DNA of 64,000 nt from Thermoprotei archaeon (GCA_003649205.1 QMRC01000008.1:20245-84244); one strand, 5' to 3'. Positions 27,494-35,744 are shown, counted from the stretch's first letter. Notes: a model not told the origin generated them from the sequence alone. Numbers and translations: made by a program.

Positions 27494-28226
27494 CGCCTAC
27501 CTTAATCCCTCCAGTCTCTTCTCCTGTCTTCTCCTCCTCTACCTTCTCTCTTGTTGTTGTCTCTTCCTTCTCTGCTGTCTCTCCTCTCTCTAGCTCTAGT
27601 GTTTCTAGGTCTAGTCTCGATAGTAAGAGTGTGTCGTAGATGCTTCTTAGGTCTGTCTGTAGTGCGAATAGGTCTGCTATGTTTTCTCTTCTTGGTTCGT
27701 AGTGGTTTACTCTATCGCATACGAGGAGTATCTGCCTTCCTAGGAGTGCTATCTCTCTTAGGTTGATGATCTTGTGTGTGTAGAGAACTCTCGTGAGTGT
27801 TTCGATGTTCTCAGCGTACACTAGCCACTGATCTGGTTTCGATATGATTGCTCTCTCTACTCCTGCTCTCAGTACTCTCTTGACGATTTCTCTCACTAGT
27901 GTTTTGTAGTCTTCTTTTCTGTACGTTACTGGATTGTCTAACCTATGCACTGTCTCTCTCATGTCTATGACGTTCCTTATGGGGTATCTGGTTGGTTTTC
28001 CTAGTGGTTCTACTGCTGTCTTAACTGGTCTTCCCTCTACGTCCATGCTTATTGTCTTCGTTACGTACTTCTCCCATGCTAGTGTTGTCTTCTCGATCTT
28101 GTACGTTGCCATTCCGCACCCTGTCAGTATTCTCTCCTCTCTCTCATCTGTATCGAAGCACATCGGTATTCTCTTTGTCAGTATTCTCGCCTCTATCTTT
28201 AGGTTTGCTGGGAAGAGGAGGATCAT
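27483..28226 (-). CDS. first gene of the PolB operon, function unknown
   Basis: 247 residues, mixed alpha/beta. The last ~45 residues are a Glu/Lys/Thr-rich low-complexity tail (KEETTTREKVEEEKTGEE) with possible protein-binding function. No family recognised. The start is preceded by GTAGGTGTGAGGT and, 40 bases upstream, by CCCCTAATAAAA (minus strand), the shared promoter class of this window. It is therefore the likely first gene of the transcript that carries primase and PolB. Confidence 0.7.
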   Translation of the reverse strand: MILLFPANLKIEARILTKRIPMCFDTDEREERILTGCGMATYKIEKTTLAWEKYVTKTISMDVEGRPVKTAVEPLGKPTRYPIRNVIDMRETVHRLDNPVTYRKEDYKTLVREIVKRVLRAGVERAIISKPDQWLVYAENIETLTRVLYTHKIINLREIALLGRQILLVCDRVNHYEPRRENIADLFALQTDLRSIYDTLLLSRLDLETLELERGETAEKEETTTREKVEEEKTGEETGGIKVGDVE

Positions 28227-28258
28227 ACCTCACACCTACTGTATCTCTATCTCGTATG

Positions 28259-28270
28259 TTTTATTAGGGG
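28259..28270 (-). promoter_or_regulatory. CCCCTAATAAAA promoter of the leftward PolB operon
   Basis: On the minus strand CCCCTAATAAAA, a C-rich BRE followed by a TATA box, lies 40 bases before the ATG at 28226. It is the same core as before the RecA-like and NrdD genes, whose start distances are 41 and 37. Confidence 0.6.
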
Positions 28271-28427
28271 TTAGTTAATCACCTTCTGGTCTCTCTGTGC
28301 TTCGTGTCTTTGGTGTTCTTTGCGTCGTCTCCTCTACGTTGCATTGCTCAGTTGCTCTCGGCTCTGTACGTAGCTCTGCTCACCCCTTCTCTTGCTGTCG
28401 TAATTCCTGTCATTGATGGTTTGCTAC

Positions 28428-28446
28428 CTTAAATAGGGGTTTATAA
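28428..28446 (-). repeat. left arm of long-spaced inverted repeat, leftward inner promoter
   Basis: CTTAAATAGGGGTTTATAA. Its reverse complement matches 28714-28732 in 18 of 19 bases, with a perfect 14-base core. Read leftward it gives CCCCTATTTAAG, a BRE/TATA pair pointing away from the centre of the region. Confidence 0.7.
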
Positions 28447-28713
28447 GTTTTCTCATGTGTCTCACTTCAGGTGTTTTAGGGTCGCAGAAACAGGAAATAT
28501 AGGGATTAGTTAGTAGTTTTTGCGTAAGTAAGACGGAGGTTGGTTTGTTGATTGATTGAGCTTCAGTTTTATGGAGGTGACTCTACTCATGGCTTCATTT
28601 CGGTAGAGTTTGCTACCATCCCACACCTGCTCCATGTCACGTCAGCACGTAATATATAATAATTTTTACACAGTCGATTCTTGTACCCCTGATGTAGCAT
28701 TCATGAGCAATTT

Positions 28714-28732
28714 TTATTAACCCCTATTTAAG
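28714..28732 (+). repeat. right arm of long-spaced inverted repeat, rightward inner promoter
   Basis: TTATTAACCCCTATTTAAG, the partner of 28428-28446 about 267 bases away. Read rightward it is a BRE/TATA pair. Transcription would begin near 28757, and only a 12-codon frame (ATG at ~28755) follows. Confidence 0.7.
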
Positions 28733-28798
28733 CTCGTTTGCTGATGAATATCACATGGACAGTTCGCTCGACGGTAATGATGTGCTCTCTTTCTAACT

Positions 28799-28808
28799 CC
28801 TAATAAAT
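28799..28808 (+). promoter_or_regulatory. CCTAATAAAT promoter of the helicase operon
   Basis: CCTAATAAAT followed by TACGTAGGA. The TATA core starts 33 bases before the ATG at 28834, and GGTGAT lies between them. It is nearly identical to the promoter before NrdD (36153-36162). Confidence 0.65.
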
Positions 28809-28833
28809 TACGTAGGATTTAGCTACTTAGGTG

Positions 28834-29349
28834 ATGAGGGTGTGGGTCATAGCCTTTCTGAGGGTTGAGAACTTTCCAGTTAAGACACTGGTCTACAGTG
28901 TATCGCACCTCGTATCTGTGCTCTCTAGGTGTGGTGTTAGGTGTAGTAACTACGTGTCCTTCAACGACGATGAGATCTACCTTGCGAGAAATGTAGCTTA
29001 TAGAAACGGTATTTACTACGCTCAACGTGGCACTAAGTACGTGAAGTTTCCTGCAAAGTTCCTTAGAGATTACCTTGTTGATTTGCTGAACTTTGTAACT
29101 AAATTCGATAGGGTTAAGACAATTCCTGAAGCAATGTCTGATCAACTGTGTGGTCGTGGTGCTGTACCTATCTACGTTGATGTTGATTACATAACATCAA
29201 ATATGTACGATGTCAAGAATAGGAAAGTTGCTGGCTTTCTCCACTTTTCAATATCTCTACCCTTTCGTGGATGTAAGGATCTGGTAATGCTATTCTCTTG
29301 GAGGTTCCTAAAATATGGTAGAGAAGTACATAAGAATAAAAACAGATGA
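28834..29349 (+). CDS. hypothetical protein, first gene of the helicase operon
   Basis: 171 residues from the ATG at 28834. A GTG one codon earlier lies in the ribosome-binding site, and a GTG at 28840 is also possible. Alpha/beta, with PIYVDVDYITS near residue 115 and a hydrophobic C-terminal part. I do not recognise the family. The D-x-D strand is suggestive of a nucleotidyltransferase but is not enough. It overlaps the helicase start by 35 bases. Confidence 0.7.
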   Translation: MRVWVIAFLRVENFPVKTLVYSVSHLVSVLSRCGVRCSNYVSFNDDEIYLARNVAYRNGIYYAQRGTKYVKFPAKFLRDYLVDLLNFVTKFDRVKTIPEAMSDQLCGRGAVPIYVDVDYITSNMYDVKNRKVAGFLHFSISLPFRGCKDLVMLFSWRFLKYGREVHKNKNR

Positions 29350-31222
29350 TATTCTCCTAAATGACTTGCTGGTACTCACTGCACCAAATGGCTTCGGGAA
29401 GACTTATGCTGTTGCTGGTGCTGTAGCTAAGTTATCCAGTATGAAGATCTTCGATAGAATATACTTCCTAGCTAATTCACAAGATGCTTGTGGATCTATT
29501 GTACAGAAGTTGAGACATCACAATGCTAAGTTAGTTATCTGGTATGAAGGTATTGAACGTAGCTGTATGAATAAGGAACTTCTTGAAGTGGTAGAGCATT
29601 TAACTGGAGACCCATCTCTTGCATGTCTAGTATGTCCATACAGTATACTGCAACAGAGTAAGAATAGAGAAATAACTCCAGAGACCTTGGTTCGAAGGGT
29701 GTTGAAGTTCTTTGAGGAGCGTGATGTAGCTGTTATTAGGGCTAGAGATGTGAAGATGTACTTACTACCAAATCAAGAAATCTGTGGTCACAGTGTAATT
29801 AGAGCACTTACACTAAGACCTTCTCTAGACTTTAAGATTTATCTAGAGCGACTGAATGTAACACCGATTTTTGTGGCACCTTTCCAGCTCTTTCTAACGT
29901 ACAGTACAGCACAAGTCTTCATGAAGAGTGCTGAGAGATTGAGAAAAGAGCGTAGGTACCTATTCGTATTTGATGAGGCTGATAACTTACTTCTAATGGG
30001 TAAGGTCTACACGATAGAGAAGCCAGATTTTACAGACTTTGACTACGAGATCTTGAATAAGCTATCTCCGTCTACCTATCGTCTTAGTGCTTTCATAGAT
30101 ATCTATACTAAGTTATTTAACATAATTGCGGAGGGTAGGAAGGAGCTTTCTAGGTACGATTCTAGGATTGGTGTTAGTGATATTAAGAGGCAAGTACATG
30201 AGTTACTTAGCTCAAGGACTGTTGAGCGTGTTGTTGCTGGTGTCTGTAAGCGTCTACGTACGATACTTCTTGAGGCTTTGAAGCAGATGAAGAGGACATT
30301 TCTCTTTAGGGCTGTTGAGTCTCTAAATCCCTTCACGCTAAGATTACTTAAGAGCTATGGTGTTCAAGAGTTTGTTAAGTACATTGACTGTGATGTTGTT
30401 CGTAGGAGAAAGGGTAGTCAGGTTGAGGAGGAGGTTACTGCTATTCGTCTTCAGAACTTCTCAATAGTTTCCGACATGGTGTTCAGCAATGAGAAACCTA
30501 TTCGTAAGAGTCAGAAGGTAGTTGTAACTGCTACGTGGTGTGATGACTTAATGCGTAGATTATTCAAGGTAGGTGCAGAGTGTGTGAGGGTTGTCCGTGC
30601 TGTACCTGATAACGTGTACTTTGGTAGATTTGTAATCTATGAAACTGGTAGTAGGGCTCTAGAATCTACAGTATATGGTAAGGGTCAGTTCACATATCGA
30701 GTACTTTACCTAATTAAGAAGGTAATAGATGTCTATGCTGAGAAGTTCGGTATGAAGCCTAGTGGTGTTCTCGTGTGGTTTATGTCTAAGAGGCAATTTA
30801 GAGCATTTCTATCAGTACTTCGAGAGAAGAGGGCTAAGATCTCGATTGAGAGCGATGATTTAGCGAGCATTACAGTTGCTAAGGTTAAGGTGTTACTCAC
30901 ATACCTTGGTTCTAGGATTACCAGAGGTGTTGACCTACCTGACTACGATATCTCCATAGTGTTAGCACCGTTTCTAAGACCTCCTAGATCCTTCGGTGCT
31001 AGATGGCTTGACTGCGACTATGCTAGAGCAATATTCGAGAGCATACAAGCAGTCATGAGAATTGTCAGATCACCATCACCTTCTAGACCAAAGGTTGTAA
31101 TGCTTGAGGATTCACTATTTAAGAGCCCATACAAGGACTATGCACCAGCATGGTTCGTAGACTTCATCAAGAGTGGAAGGAAGTTTATTGAGCTAGATCT
31201 CGTAACTGCTGTATCAATCTAG
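29315..31222 (+). CDS. SF2 helicase/ATPase, DEAD-type
   Basis: 635 residues. Walker A is TAPNGFGKT (22-30), Walker B is FVFDEADNLLL (~219), motif III-like is VTATW (~405), and later SRITRGVDLP (~530) and QAVMRIVRS (~570) correspond to motifs V and VI with the Q-x3-R-x2-R arginine fingers. The spacing and FDEAD/RGVDLP pattern recall XPD/DinG-type proteins, but the four Fe-S cysteines are not apparent. Several cysteines lie between motifs I and II (CLVCPY, EICGH). It should unwind nucleic acid 5'-3' or 3'-5' at the fork or in repair. The second gene of an operon opposite the PolB operon. Confidence 0.85.
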   Translation: MVEKYIRIKTDDILLNDLLVLTAPNGFGKTYAVAGAVAKLSSMKIFDRIYFLANSQDACGSIVQKLRHHNAKLVIWYEGIERSCMNKELLEVVEHLTGDPSLACLVCPYSILQQSKNREITPETLVRRVLKFFEERDVAVIRARDVKMYLLPNQEICGHSVIRALTLRPSLDFKIYLERLNVTPIFVAPFQLFLTYSTAQVFMKSAERLRKERRYLFVFDEADNLLLMGKVYTIEKPDFTDFDYEILNKLSPSTYRLSAFIDIYTKLFNIIAEGRKELSRYDSRIGVSDIKRQVHELLSSRTVERVVAGVCKRLRTILLEALKQMKRTFLFRAVESLNPFTLRLLKSYGVQEFVKYIDCDVVRRRKGSQVEEEVTAIRLQNFSIVSDMVFSNEKPIRKSQKVVVTATWCDDLMRRLFKVGAECVRVVRAVPDNVYFGRFVIYETGSRALESTVYGKGQFTYRVLYLIKKVIDVYAEKFGMKPSGVLVWFMSKRQFRAFLSVLREKRAKISIESDDLASITVAKVKVLLTYLGSRITRGVDLPDYDISIVLAPFLRPPRSFGARWLDCDYARAIFESIQAVMRIVRSPSPSRPKVVMLEDSLFKSPYKDYAPAWFVDFIKSGRKFIELDLVTAVSI

Positions 31223-31563
31223 ACGTACTTCATTACCTCTAGCTTTGCTGATGTACTACCTATCTTCGATCCAAGCATCATCAAACCTCCAGTAATGAAG
31301 CCGAAGCTACATACCTCCGCTATATATCTTACTTCGTACATTAGTCCTATTGCTAGTATGATCAACGTGAAGCCTGTTAGTACGTACCCTAGGACGAGAA
31401 TCTTCTTCATTTCCTCTCTAACTACTTTTCTCGCTCCTGTAAGTGCTGACACTATGATCCCTAGCCCGAGGCATGCTAGGAATGGTATAACTGTGTGGAG
31501 TAGTACTGCAAGACCTATACCAAGTACTAGAAATCCTATGAATATGTCTCTATCGAACTTCAC
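31219..31563 (-). CDS. small membrane protein
   Basis: 114 residues with three to four hydrophobic helices (~8-40, ~52-75, ~85-102). It ends in LEVMKYV, matching the [KR]Y[VL] tail of other membrane proteins in the window. It converges on the helicase gene with a four-base overlap. No family recognised. Confidence 0.7.
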   Translation of the reverse strand: MKFDRDIFIGFLVLGIGLAVLLHTVIPFLACLGLGIIVSALTGARKVVREEMKKILVLGYVLTGFTLIILAIGLMYEVRYIAEVCSFGFITGGLMMLGSKIGSTSAKLEVMKYV

Positions 31564-31607
31564 GTAATCACCGTACTTAGCTAGGTGAAGGAACTATTTC
31601 TGTATTT

Positions 31608-32060
31608 CTACGCTGTGAGCATCCTAGCAAATAACTGTGCCCTATCAAGATCGAGGACAATCTCCCTAGCTAGGACAATACATGTGTTATGTTCTAGATC
31701 TACAACACCCTCAATGTCCCTGACCTCTCTGACAACTGTTGAGCATGCTAGCTCTCTATCTGTTAGGTAGAAGATGAACTTTGCACCTATGTGTTTTCTC
31801 TCGATGAATCTCTGTAGATAGCTCTTTATCTTGGGAGGGCTTGTGAATGCTAGACTCCTTGTCTTAACCTTAACGGAGTTCGCTCTTACGAATCTATATT
31901 CCTTGAAGATGGGTACTTCGGTGAATACTGGTGTCTTAGGTATCTTCTTCTTGCAGTACGATGTAGTAAATAGCCTAACTAACCTAGGTTTCTCATTCTC
32001 GTGCAGGAGCACTGCGTAGTACCCTTGCCACTCAAATGTTCTTGGGAGTACGACTATCAT
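31608..32060 (-). CDS. hypothetical protein
   Basis: 150 residues, soluble, beta-rich N-terminus (WQGYYAVLLHENEKPRLVRLF) and several basic residues in the middle. No recognised domain. It probably shares a transcript with the membrane protein downstream. Confidence 0.6.
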   Translation of the reverse strand: MIVVLPRTFEWQGYYAVLLHENEKPRLVRLFTTSYCKKKIPKTPVFTEVPIFKEYRFVRANSVKVKTRSLAFTSPPKIKSYLQRFIERKHIGAKFIFYLTDRELACSTVVREVRDIEGVVDLEHNTCIVLAREIVLDLDRAQLFARMLTA

Positions 32061-32147
32061 TTCTATCTCCTACATTTGCTATCGTTCTTCTAAACTATAA
32101 ACTTCGCTAGATACTGTATATGGAGGTGCTTAGCAACCGATCTAAGT

Positions 32148-32157
32148 CCTAATAAAT
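32148..32157 (+). promoter_or_regulatory. CCTAATAAAT promoter of the RecA-like gene
   Basis: CCTAATAAAT, with the TATA core beginning 41 bases before the preferred TTG start at 32191. GAGGTGA at 32179-32185 is the ribosome-binding site. Confidence 0.65.
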
Positions 32158-32181
32158 ACTTCTGCAAGTAATCTACTTGAG

Positions 32182-33144
32182 GTGAGTGTGTTGAGTGCGA
32201 GGGGTATTCGTGAGAGGTTGAGGGAGAAGGCTAGGGAGATTGAGGCTGAGGAGATGGAGGAGGAGAGGAGACCAGAGCTAGATCTCTACACCTTAGTCAG
32301 CATGGTGGCACCACACGAGGCATTGATGCTGTTTGGGGGTACGAGGACAGGTAAGACTACGTTCTGTTACGTGGTCGTTAGGGAGGCAGTTGAGAAGTAT
32401 GGTCTAGATGCAGTGTACATAGATACTGAGGGTAATCTACACTGGAAGCTACCTCCAAAGGCACTGTACTACCGTGTATCAGGGCTAGATGACCTAAATG
32501 CAGTGATCAATGAGGTACATAGGAAGTTGATTAGGGAGGAGATTGGGCAGAATGGTCTCGTAGTAGTAGTTGACTCTCTTGAGGCGCCTGTACTGAGGTC
32601 AGCGGGCTCTAGTAGGAGCTTCTATTACAGAGCACAGGCATTTATGACACGTACAGTGCTTGGTGATAGGTTGATCGCTATTGCTAATGAGTACTCTAAG
32701 AAGTACGATAAGCCATTTACAATACTGATAACTGAGCACGCTAGATCTGAGATCGGTCTATCTAGGTTAATTGAGCAGGCAGTGAGCAGTGCTAGGGGTG
32801 AGGAAGGTGAGGGGAGGAGGAGTAGGTTCATTCGTCCTGAGGAGGTACCTCCTGAGATCAGGTTGCTGTACACGAGACCTAAGGGAGGTTCACTGCTGTA
32901 CCTAATAAAGGACATCTGGGTTACTGAGCAACTTGAGGCATATGCTGATGAGAGTGGTTACAAGAGGACGACATGTGGTGTCTATGCATGGGGTTCGAGA
33001 GCGTATGCTAGGATGGAGAGGGTTGCAACATTGAACATAGAGACTATACCTGAGCGAGGTAGGAGGAGAGTTAGGATTACCTACAAGATACATGCAACAC
33101 CAATACCCTTATTTGGTGTTGAGCCAGAGATAGCTCCTGAGTAA
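32182..33144 (+). CDS. RecA/RadA-like recombinase-family ATPase
   Basis: 320 residues from the GTG at 32182, but the TTG at 32191 fits the ribosome-binding site better. A charged helical N-terminus is followed by Walker A FGGTRTGKTT (~51-60), a strand VYIDTEG (~82) as in RadA/KaiC proteins, and Walker B GLVVVVDSLEAP (~130). The RecA fold would bind ATP and probably single-stranded DNA. The extra N-terminal HhH domain of RadA is absent, so it is closer to RadB or other RadA paralogues. It shares a promoter type with NrdD and the helicases, and the Cas4-like nuclease follows directly, which suggests a recombination/end-processing pair. Confidence 0.85.
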   Translation: MSVLSARGIRERLREKAREIEAEEMEEERRPELDLYTLVSMVAPHEALMLFGGTRTGKTTFCYVVVREAVEKYGLDAVYIDTEGNLHWKLPPKALYYRVSGLDDLNAVINEVHRKLIREEIGQNGLVVVVDSLEAPVLRSAGSSRSFYYRAQAFMTRTVLGDRLIAIANEYSKKYDKPFTILITEHARSEIGLSRLIEQAVSSARGEEGEGRRSRFIRPEEVPPEIRLLYTRPKGGSLLYLIKDIWVTEQLEAYADESGYKRTTCGVYAWGSRAYARMERVATLNIETIPERGRRRVRITYKIHATPIPLFGVEPEIAPE

Positions 33145-33145
33145 C

Positions 33146-34018
33146 ATGCTCAGTAAGGAGCAACCAAGCCCAATACCCTACAGATTTTTCTTCCCCTTCA
33201 TCCAGTCCGTACTCTATGCAAGTAAGTTGACTCTATCTGAGCTACTTCTCCTATGTAGGAGAGAGCTTAAGATTCGTGAGGTTAGGGGAACAAACCTATA
33301 TGTTGTTAGGTCTAGACTACACAAGCTAGGTTTCATAAACGTCAGCGACATATCAAGCTACGTCTACTGTCCAAGACGGTTCTGGTACATGTACAGGTTG
33401 TTAGGTGATGAGGTTAAGGGAGTGATAATATGTGATAGGTATCAGCTACGTAGACTACTAGTCGGTACATATGCACACCTGTGCTTCAGAAACTTCGTGA
33501 ACTACCTAACCTCAAAGCTCCGTTCACTAGGTGCAGATCCACATCTCTACACAGAAGACGAGCTTTACGACTACGAGTACGGTCTAGCAGGGCACGTAGA
33601 TCTAGTCTACGTAGATCCACACGAGGACTACGCTGTCGTCTACGAGCTTAAGTCGAGCTACAGACGTAGAGTACACGATACCTACATTGCTCAAGTACTT
33701 AGCTACTGCTACCTAGTTGAGAAGGCTAAGGACGTAGTAGTTGATAGAGGTTACATAGTTAACTGCTCTGGAATGTGGAGAATACCCTATGCAGGAGATG
33801 AGAGGTCACTCATAAGAGACCTACTTAAGGAAGTACGTAGATGCATCATCAAGGATGAACCCCCTAGTGAGGAGGAATCTGCTAGAGTGGAGAACATAAA
33901 TAAGTGTAGAGTCTGCGGATTCAGATGCATCTGTCTTCAAGATCTCGAAACCGAGAAGAAGCTAAGGTCTAGACTTGTCGAGGAGTTTCCTGAAATACGT
34001 AGAGTGCTGAGAAGATAG
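33146..34018 (+). CDS. Cas4-like RecB-family nuclease (first copy)
   Basis: 290 residues. ISSYVYCPRRFWYMYR (~68-83) gives the first Fe-S cysteine and conserved arginines of Cas4. GHVDLVYVD (~150) and VYELKSSY (~167) are the nuclease D and E-x-K, QVLSYCYL is the glutamine helix, and CRVCGFRCICL (~253-263) supplies the remaining Fe-S cysteines. It should be an Fe-S exonuclease resecting DNA ends. No cas1 or cas2 is nearby, so it acts in replication/recombination and not adaptation. It starts two bases after the RecA-like gene. An extra ~60-residue N-terminus has no recognised fold. Confidence 0.88.
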   Translation: MLSKEQPSPIPYRFFFPFIQSVLYASKLTLSELLLLCRRELKIREVRGTNLYVVRSRLHKLGFINVSDISSYVYCPRRFWYMYRLLGDEVKGVIICDRYQLRRLLVGTYAHLCFRNFVNYLTSKLRSLGADPHLYTEDELYDYEYGLAGHVDLVYVDPHEDYAVVYELKSSYRRRVHDTYIAQVLSYCYLVEKAKDVVVDRGYIVNCSGMWRIPYAGDERSLIRDLLKEVRRCIIKDEPPSEEESARVENINKCRVCGFRCICLQDLETEKKLRSRLVEEFPEIRRVLRR

Positions 34019-34189
34019 GTGATCTAGAAACTGCTTCTTAGTCACAAACAACCTACCACAGACTGGACACTTGAAGCAGTAACCATACCTAAACTCATAG
34101 ACCTTAATCGTCCTCTCAGCCAACTTCCTCCTACTAGTCACGAATATACGTAGTACAGTTCTAGATTTAAGGACATCTAGCACAAGCAC
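33962..34189 (-). CDS. C2H2 zinc-finger protein
   Basis: 75 residues. CPVCGRLFVTKKQFLDHL, followed by SSQH (~41-62), is a classical C2H2 finger (C-x2-C, Phe, Leu, H-x4-H). The N-terminal ~35 residues are basic. Such short single-finger proteins are common transcription regulators of archaeal viruses. Its 3' end overlaps the convergent Cas4-like gene by 57 bases. Confidence 0.8.
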   Translation of the reverse strand: MLVLDVLKSRTVLRIFVTSRRKLAERTIKVYEFRYGYCFKCPVCGRLFVTKKQFLDHLSSQHSTYFRKLLDKSRP

Positions 34190-34275
34190 TCATGCAACTC
34201 AAGAGAGGTACAACTGTACTTCACTAGCAGAAATCTAAATATTTCACCTACAAATATATTTGTTGGTGATTTCGT

Positions 34276-34647
34276 ATGAGTGGTGTAGGTACTAATGGAA
34301 AGGTATTGGAGGTTGATGTAGAGGTAGTGACGTACTTCAGGGCGAAGTTCAGGAGGAGTAGTAAGGGGTTACAGCACTATAGGTGCTTTGTTGAGTACCT
34401 TGAGAATAGACTCTTCGGTGAGCGTGGTAGGGTAGTAACCTTGAGGGCTAGGCAGTTGACGGAGTATGCTAGTCAGAGATTGAGGACGAGTGACTCCAGA
34501 GCTGGTTTCTATGCGTACCACTTCATTAAGCTGATTGGTAAGCTGTTGAAGAGAGATGTTGAGTGCAATGGAAGAGGTACCTTTATTCAAGTGAGTAGAA
34601 GTGAACTTGAGGAGCTGGTACCAGTCTTGAGAAGTCTCGTGAGGTGA
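34276..34647 (+). CDS. probable winged-helix DNA-binding protein
   Basis: 123 residues. The N-terminus is beta-rich. Residues ~55-105 read as helix-turn-helix with a basic recognition helix (RARQLTEYASQRLRTSDSR) and a short wing (DVECNGRGTFIQVS). ATG at 34276 follows GGTGATTTCGT, with TATA-like AATATATT ~25 bases upstream. It lies immediately before the RAMP-like gene, which it may regulate or partner. Function inferred from fold only. Confidence 0.6.
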   Translation: MSGVGTNGKVLEVDVEVVTYFRAKFRRSSKGLQHYRCFVEYLENRLFGERGRVVTLRARQLTEYASQRLRTSDSRAGFYAYHFIKLIGKLLKRDVECNGRGTFIQVSRSELEELVPVLRSLVR

Positions 34648-34652
34648 AGTAC

Positions 34653-35270
34653 ATGAGTAGGAGTAGTGTAGGTACCACACCTAAACCACAAATTCCACAC
34701 TTGATACAAGGTCAGGAGGGTGAGCTAGCTCTCCTCGTTATCTGGATGAGGACTATTACGCCAGTCATAGCACCAGCAATGTGTAAGTCAGCTATACAGC
34801 TCTATGCTAGGATTAGGGGGCTAGAGAAGAAGTACGGTAGAGAACTCCTAGATCACGTAGATAGGTTGTTCAAGGGATTTAAGTGCCCAATTCACGGTAC
34901 AGTTGAGCCTTGTCTAGATGGTTCGACGCTGAAGTCCGTGATAAATAACTACCTGAGGTTATTCGGTAGAAAGTACATCACATACGGCATATTCTTCAGC
35001 GAGGACTCGTGCTCATGTGAAACTAGGATCATAACGACTATGAAGAAGGTTAAGAGAGGTAATAAGGAGGAGACTGTCTTAGTTAAGAACCCACTAACCT
35101 ACGAATTCATCGCACCTGAGCAAGAACTTCACGGAGTCTTAGCGACAAACGACAGAGAGGTAATCAATAAACTATCGACACTTGTCAACAAGGTAGTCAT
35201 CATTGGAGGAAGAGTATCGAGAGGCTTCGGTAGAGTCCTAGTTGAAAGAGTGGAAGCAGTACAAATATAA
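34653..35270 (+). CDS. RAMP-like (Cas7-fold-like) protein
   Basis: 205 residues from the ATG at 34653, which follows GAGGTGAAGTAC. The C-terminus YEFIAPEQELHGVLA, a helix, then VVIIGGRVSRGFGRVLVERV (~178-197) is the pattern of RAMP proteins of type III CRISPR effectors: a strand, then the glycine-rich G-G-x-x-S-R-G-F-G-R-V loop. CPIHGTVEPCLDGS (~75-88) has two cysteines. No cas10 or other effector gene and no CRISPR array lies in the window. It may be a free-standing RNA-binding RAMP, a mimic that interferes with host type III complexes, or an unrelated protein with a similar loop. Confidence 0.55.
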   Translation: MSRSSVGTTPKPQIPHLIQGQEGELALLVIWMRTITPVIAPAMCKSAIQLYARIRGLEKKYGRELLDHVDRLFKGFKCPIHGTVEPCLDGSTLKSVINNYLRLFGRKYITYGIFFSEDSCSCETRIITTMKKVKRGNKEETVLVKNPLTYEFIAPEQELHGVLATNDREVINKLSTLVNKVVIIGGRVSRGFGRVLVERVEAVQI

Positions 35271-35744
35271 AATCACACCTCTCTTTTCCTTTTTAAGAAT
35301 AGAATGAGGGGTGCTTACCTCGATGAAGTATCTGGAGTTGGTGATAACTAGCTATTAGTACATGCTTTACGCTATGTAGTCCTTAACTACTCATTTACCA
35401 TTCTTCCTTGAATATTCATTCTATACAGTACCTTATGTAGCATAATTATATTAGAAGTTGTGTAGTGGGAATTACCTCAGTTGGAGGGGAGGTACTTGCT
35501 CCCTGATGATAAGTAGTATGCGGAGAATCCTTCGTATCAAGTAATGTATAGCGAATCCTTCATATTGGGTATGATGTCTTTGGTACACTGTATAGTGCTC
35601 ACACTTTCAAGTACCTTGCAAAATGAAGTACATTCACCATGCATACTAACATGTTGTAATTCATAAATTAGGCATTCCTAATTCATGCTAGGTTGTCATC
35701 CGTAACACATTGCTACTGTTTACCTAGTGTCCAGTGTATGTGAG
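35271..35744. repeat. noncoding region with two hairpin-TGATGA repeat units (left of NrdD)
   Basis: 474 bases without a gene. Unit 1 starts with a hairpin at 35306-35321 (GAGGGGTGCTTACCTC) followed by GATGA. Unit 2 starts at 35486 with GGGGAGGTACTTGCTCCC and then TGATGA. Each unit has AGTACCTT-like sequence about 120-125 bases after the hairpin (35426 and 35610). The same layout occurs to the right of NrdD. A T-rich stretch at 35281-35293 may end the upstream transcript. These could be diverged tandem repeats encoding structured RNAs. Confidence 0.5.

Larger units (their letters stand above)
28227..28833. promoter_or_regulatory. noncoding divergent region with nested outward promoters (candidate origin)
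   Basis: About 600 bases with no credible gene between the leftward PolB operon and the rightward helicase operon. It contains two leftward TATA elements (28259-28266 and the left repeat arm at 28428-28446) and two rightward ones (right arm 28714-28732 and 28801-28808). The two inner ones form an inverted repeat. The only ORFs after the inner promoters are 12-14 codons long, so their transcripts would be noncoding or leaders. A strand switch with symmetric promoters beside the replication genes makes this a candidate replication origin, by inference. Confidence 0.6.

Noticed and set aside
28755..28793. 12-codon frame after the inner rightward promoter
   Set aside because: Too short and without a ribosome-binding site. 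Reported only as part of the region.
29315..31222. Terminase large subunit (ATPase)
   Set aside because: Later motifs (RGVDLP, QAVMRIVRS) fit an SF2 helicase and no nuclease domain follows.
33146..35270. CRISPR-Cas locus around the Cas4-like and RAMP-like genes
   Set aside because: No cas1, cas2, cas10 or repeat array is present in the window.
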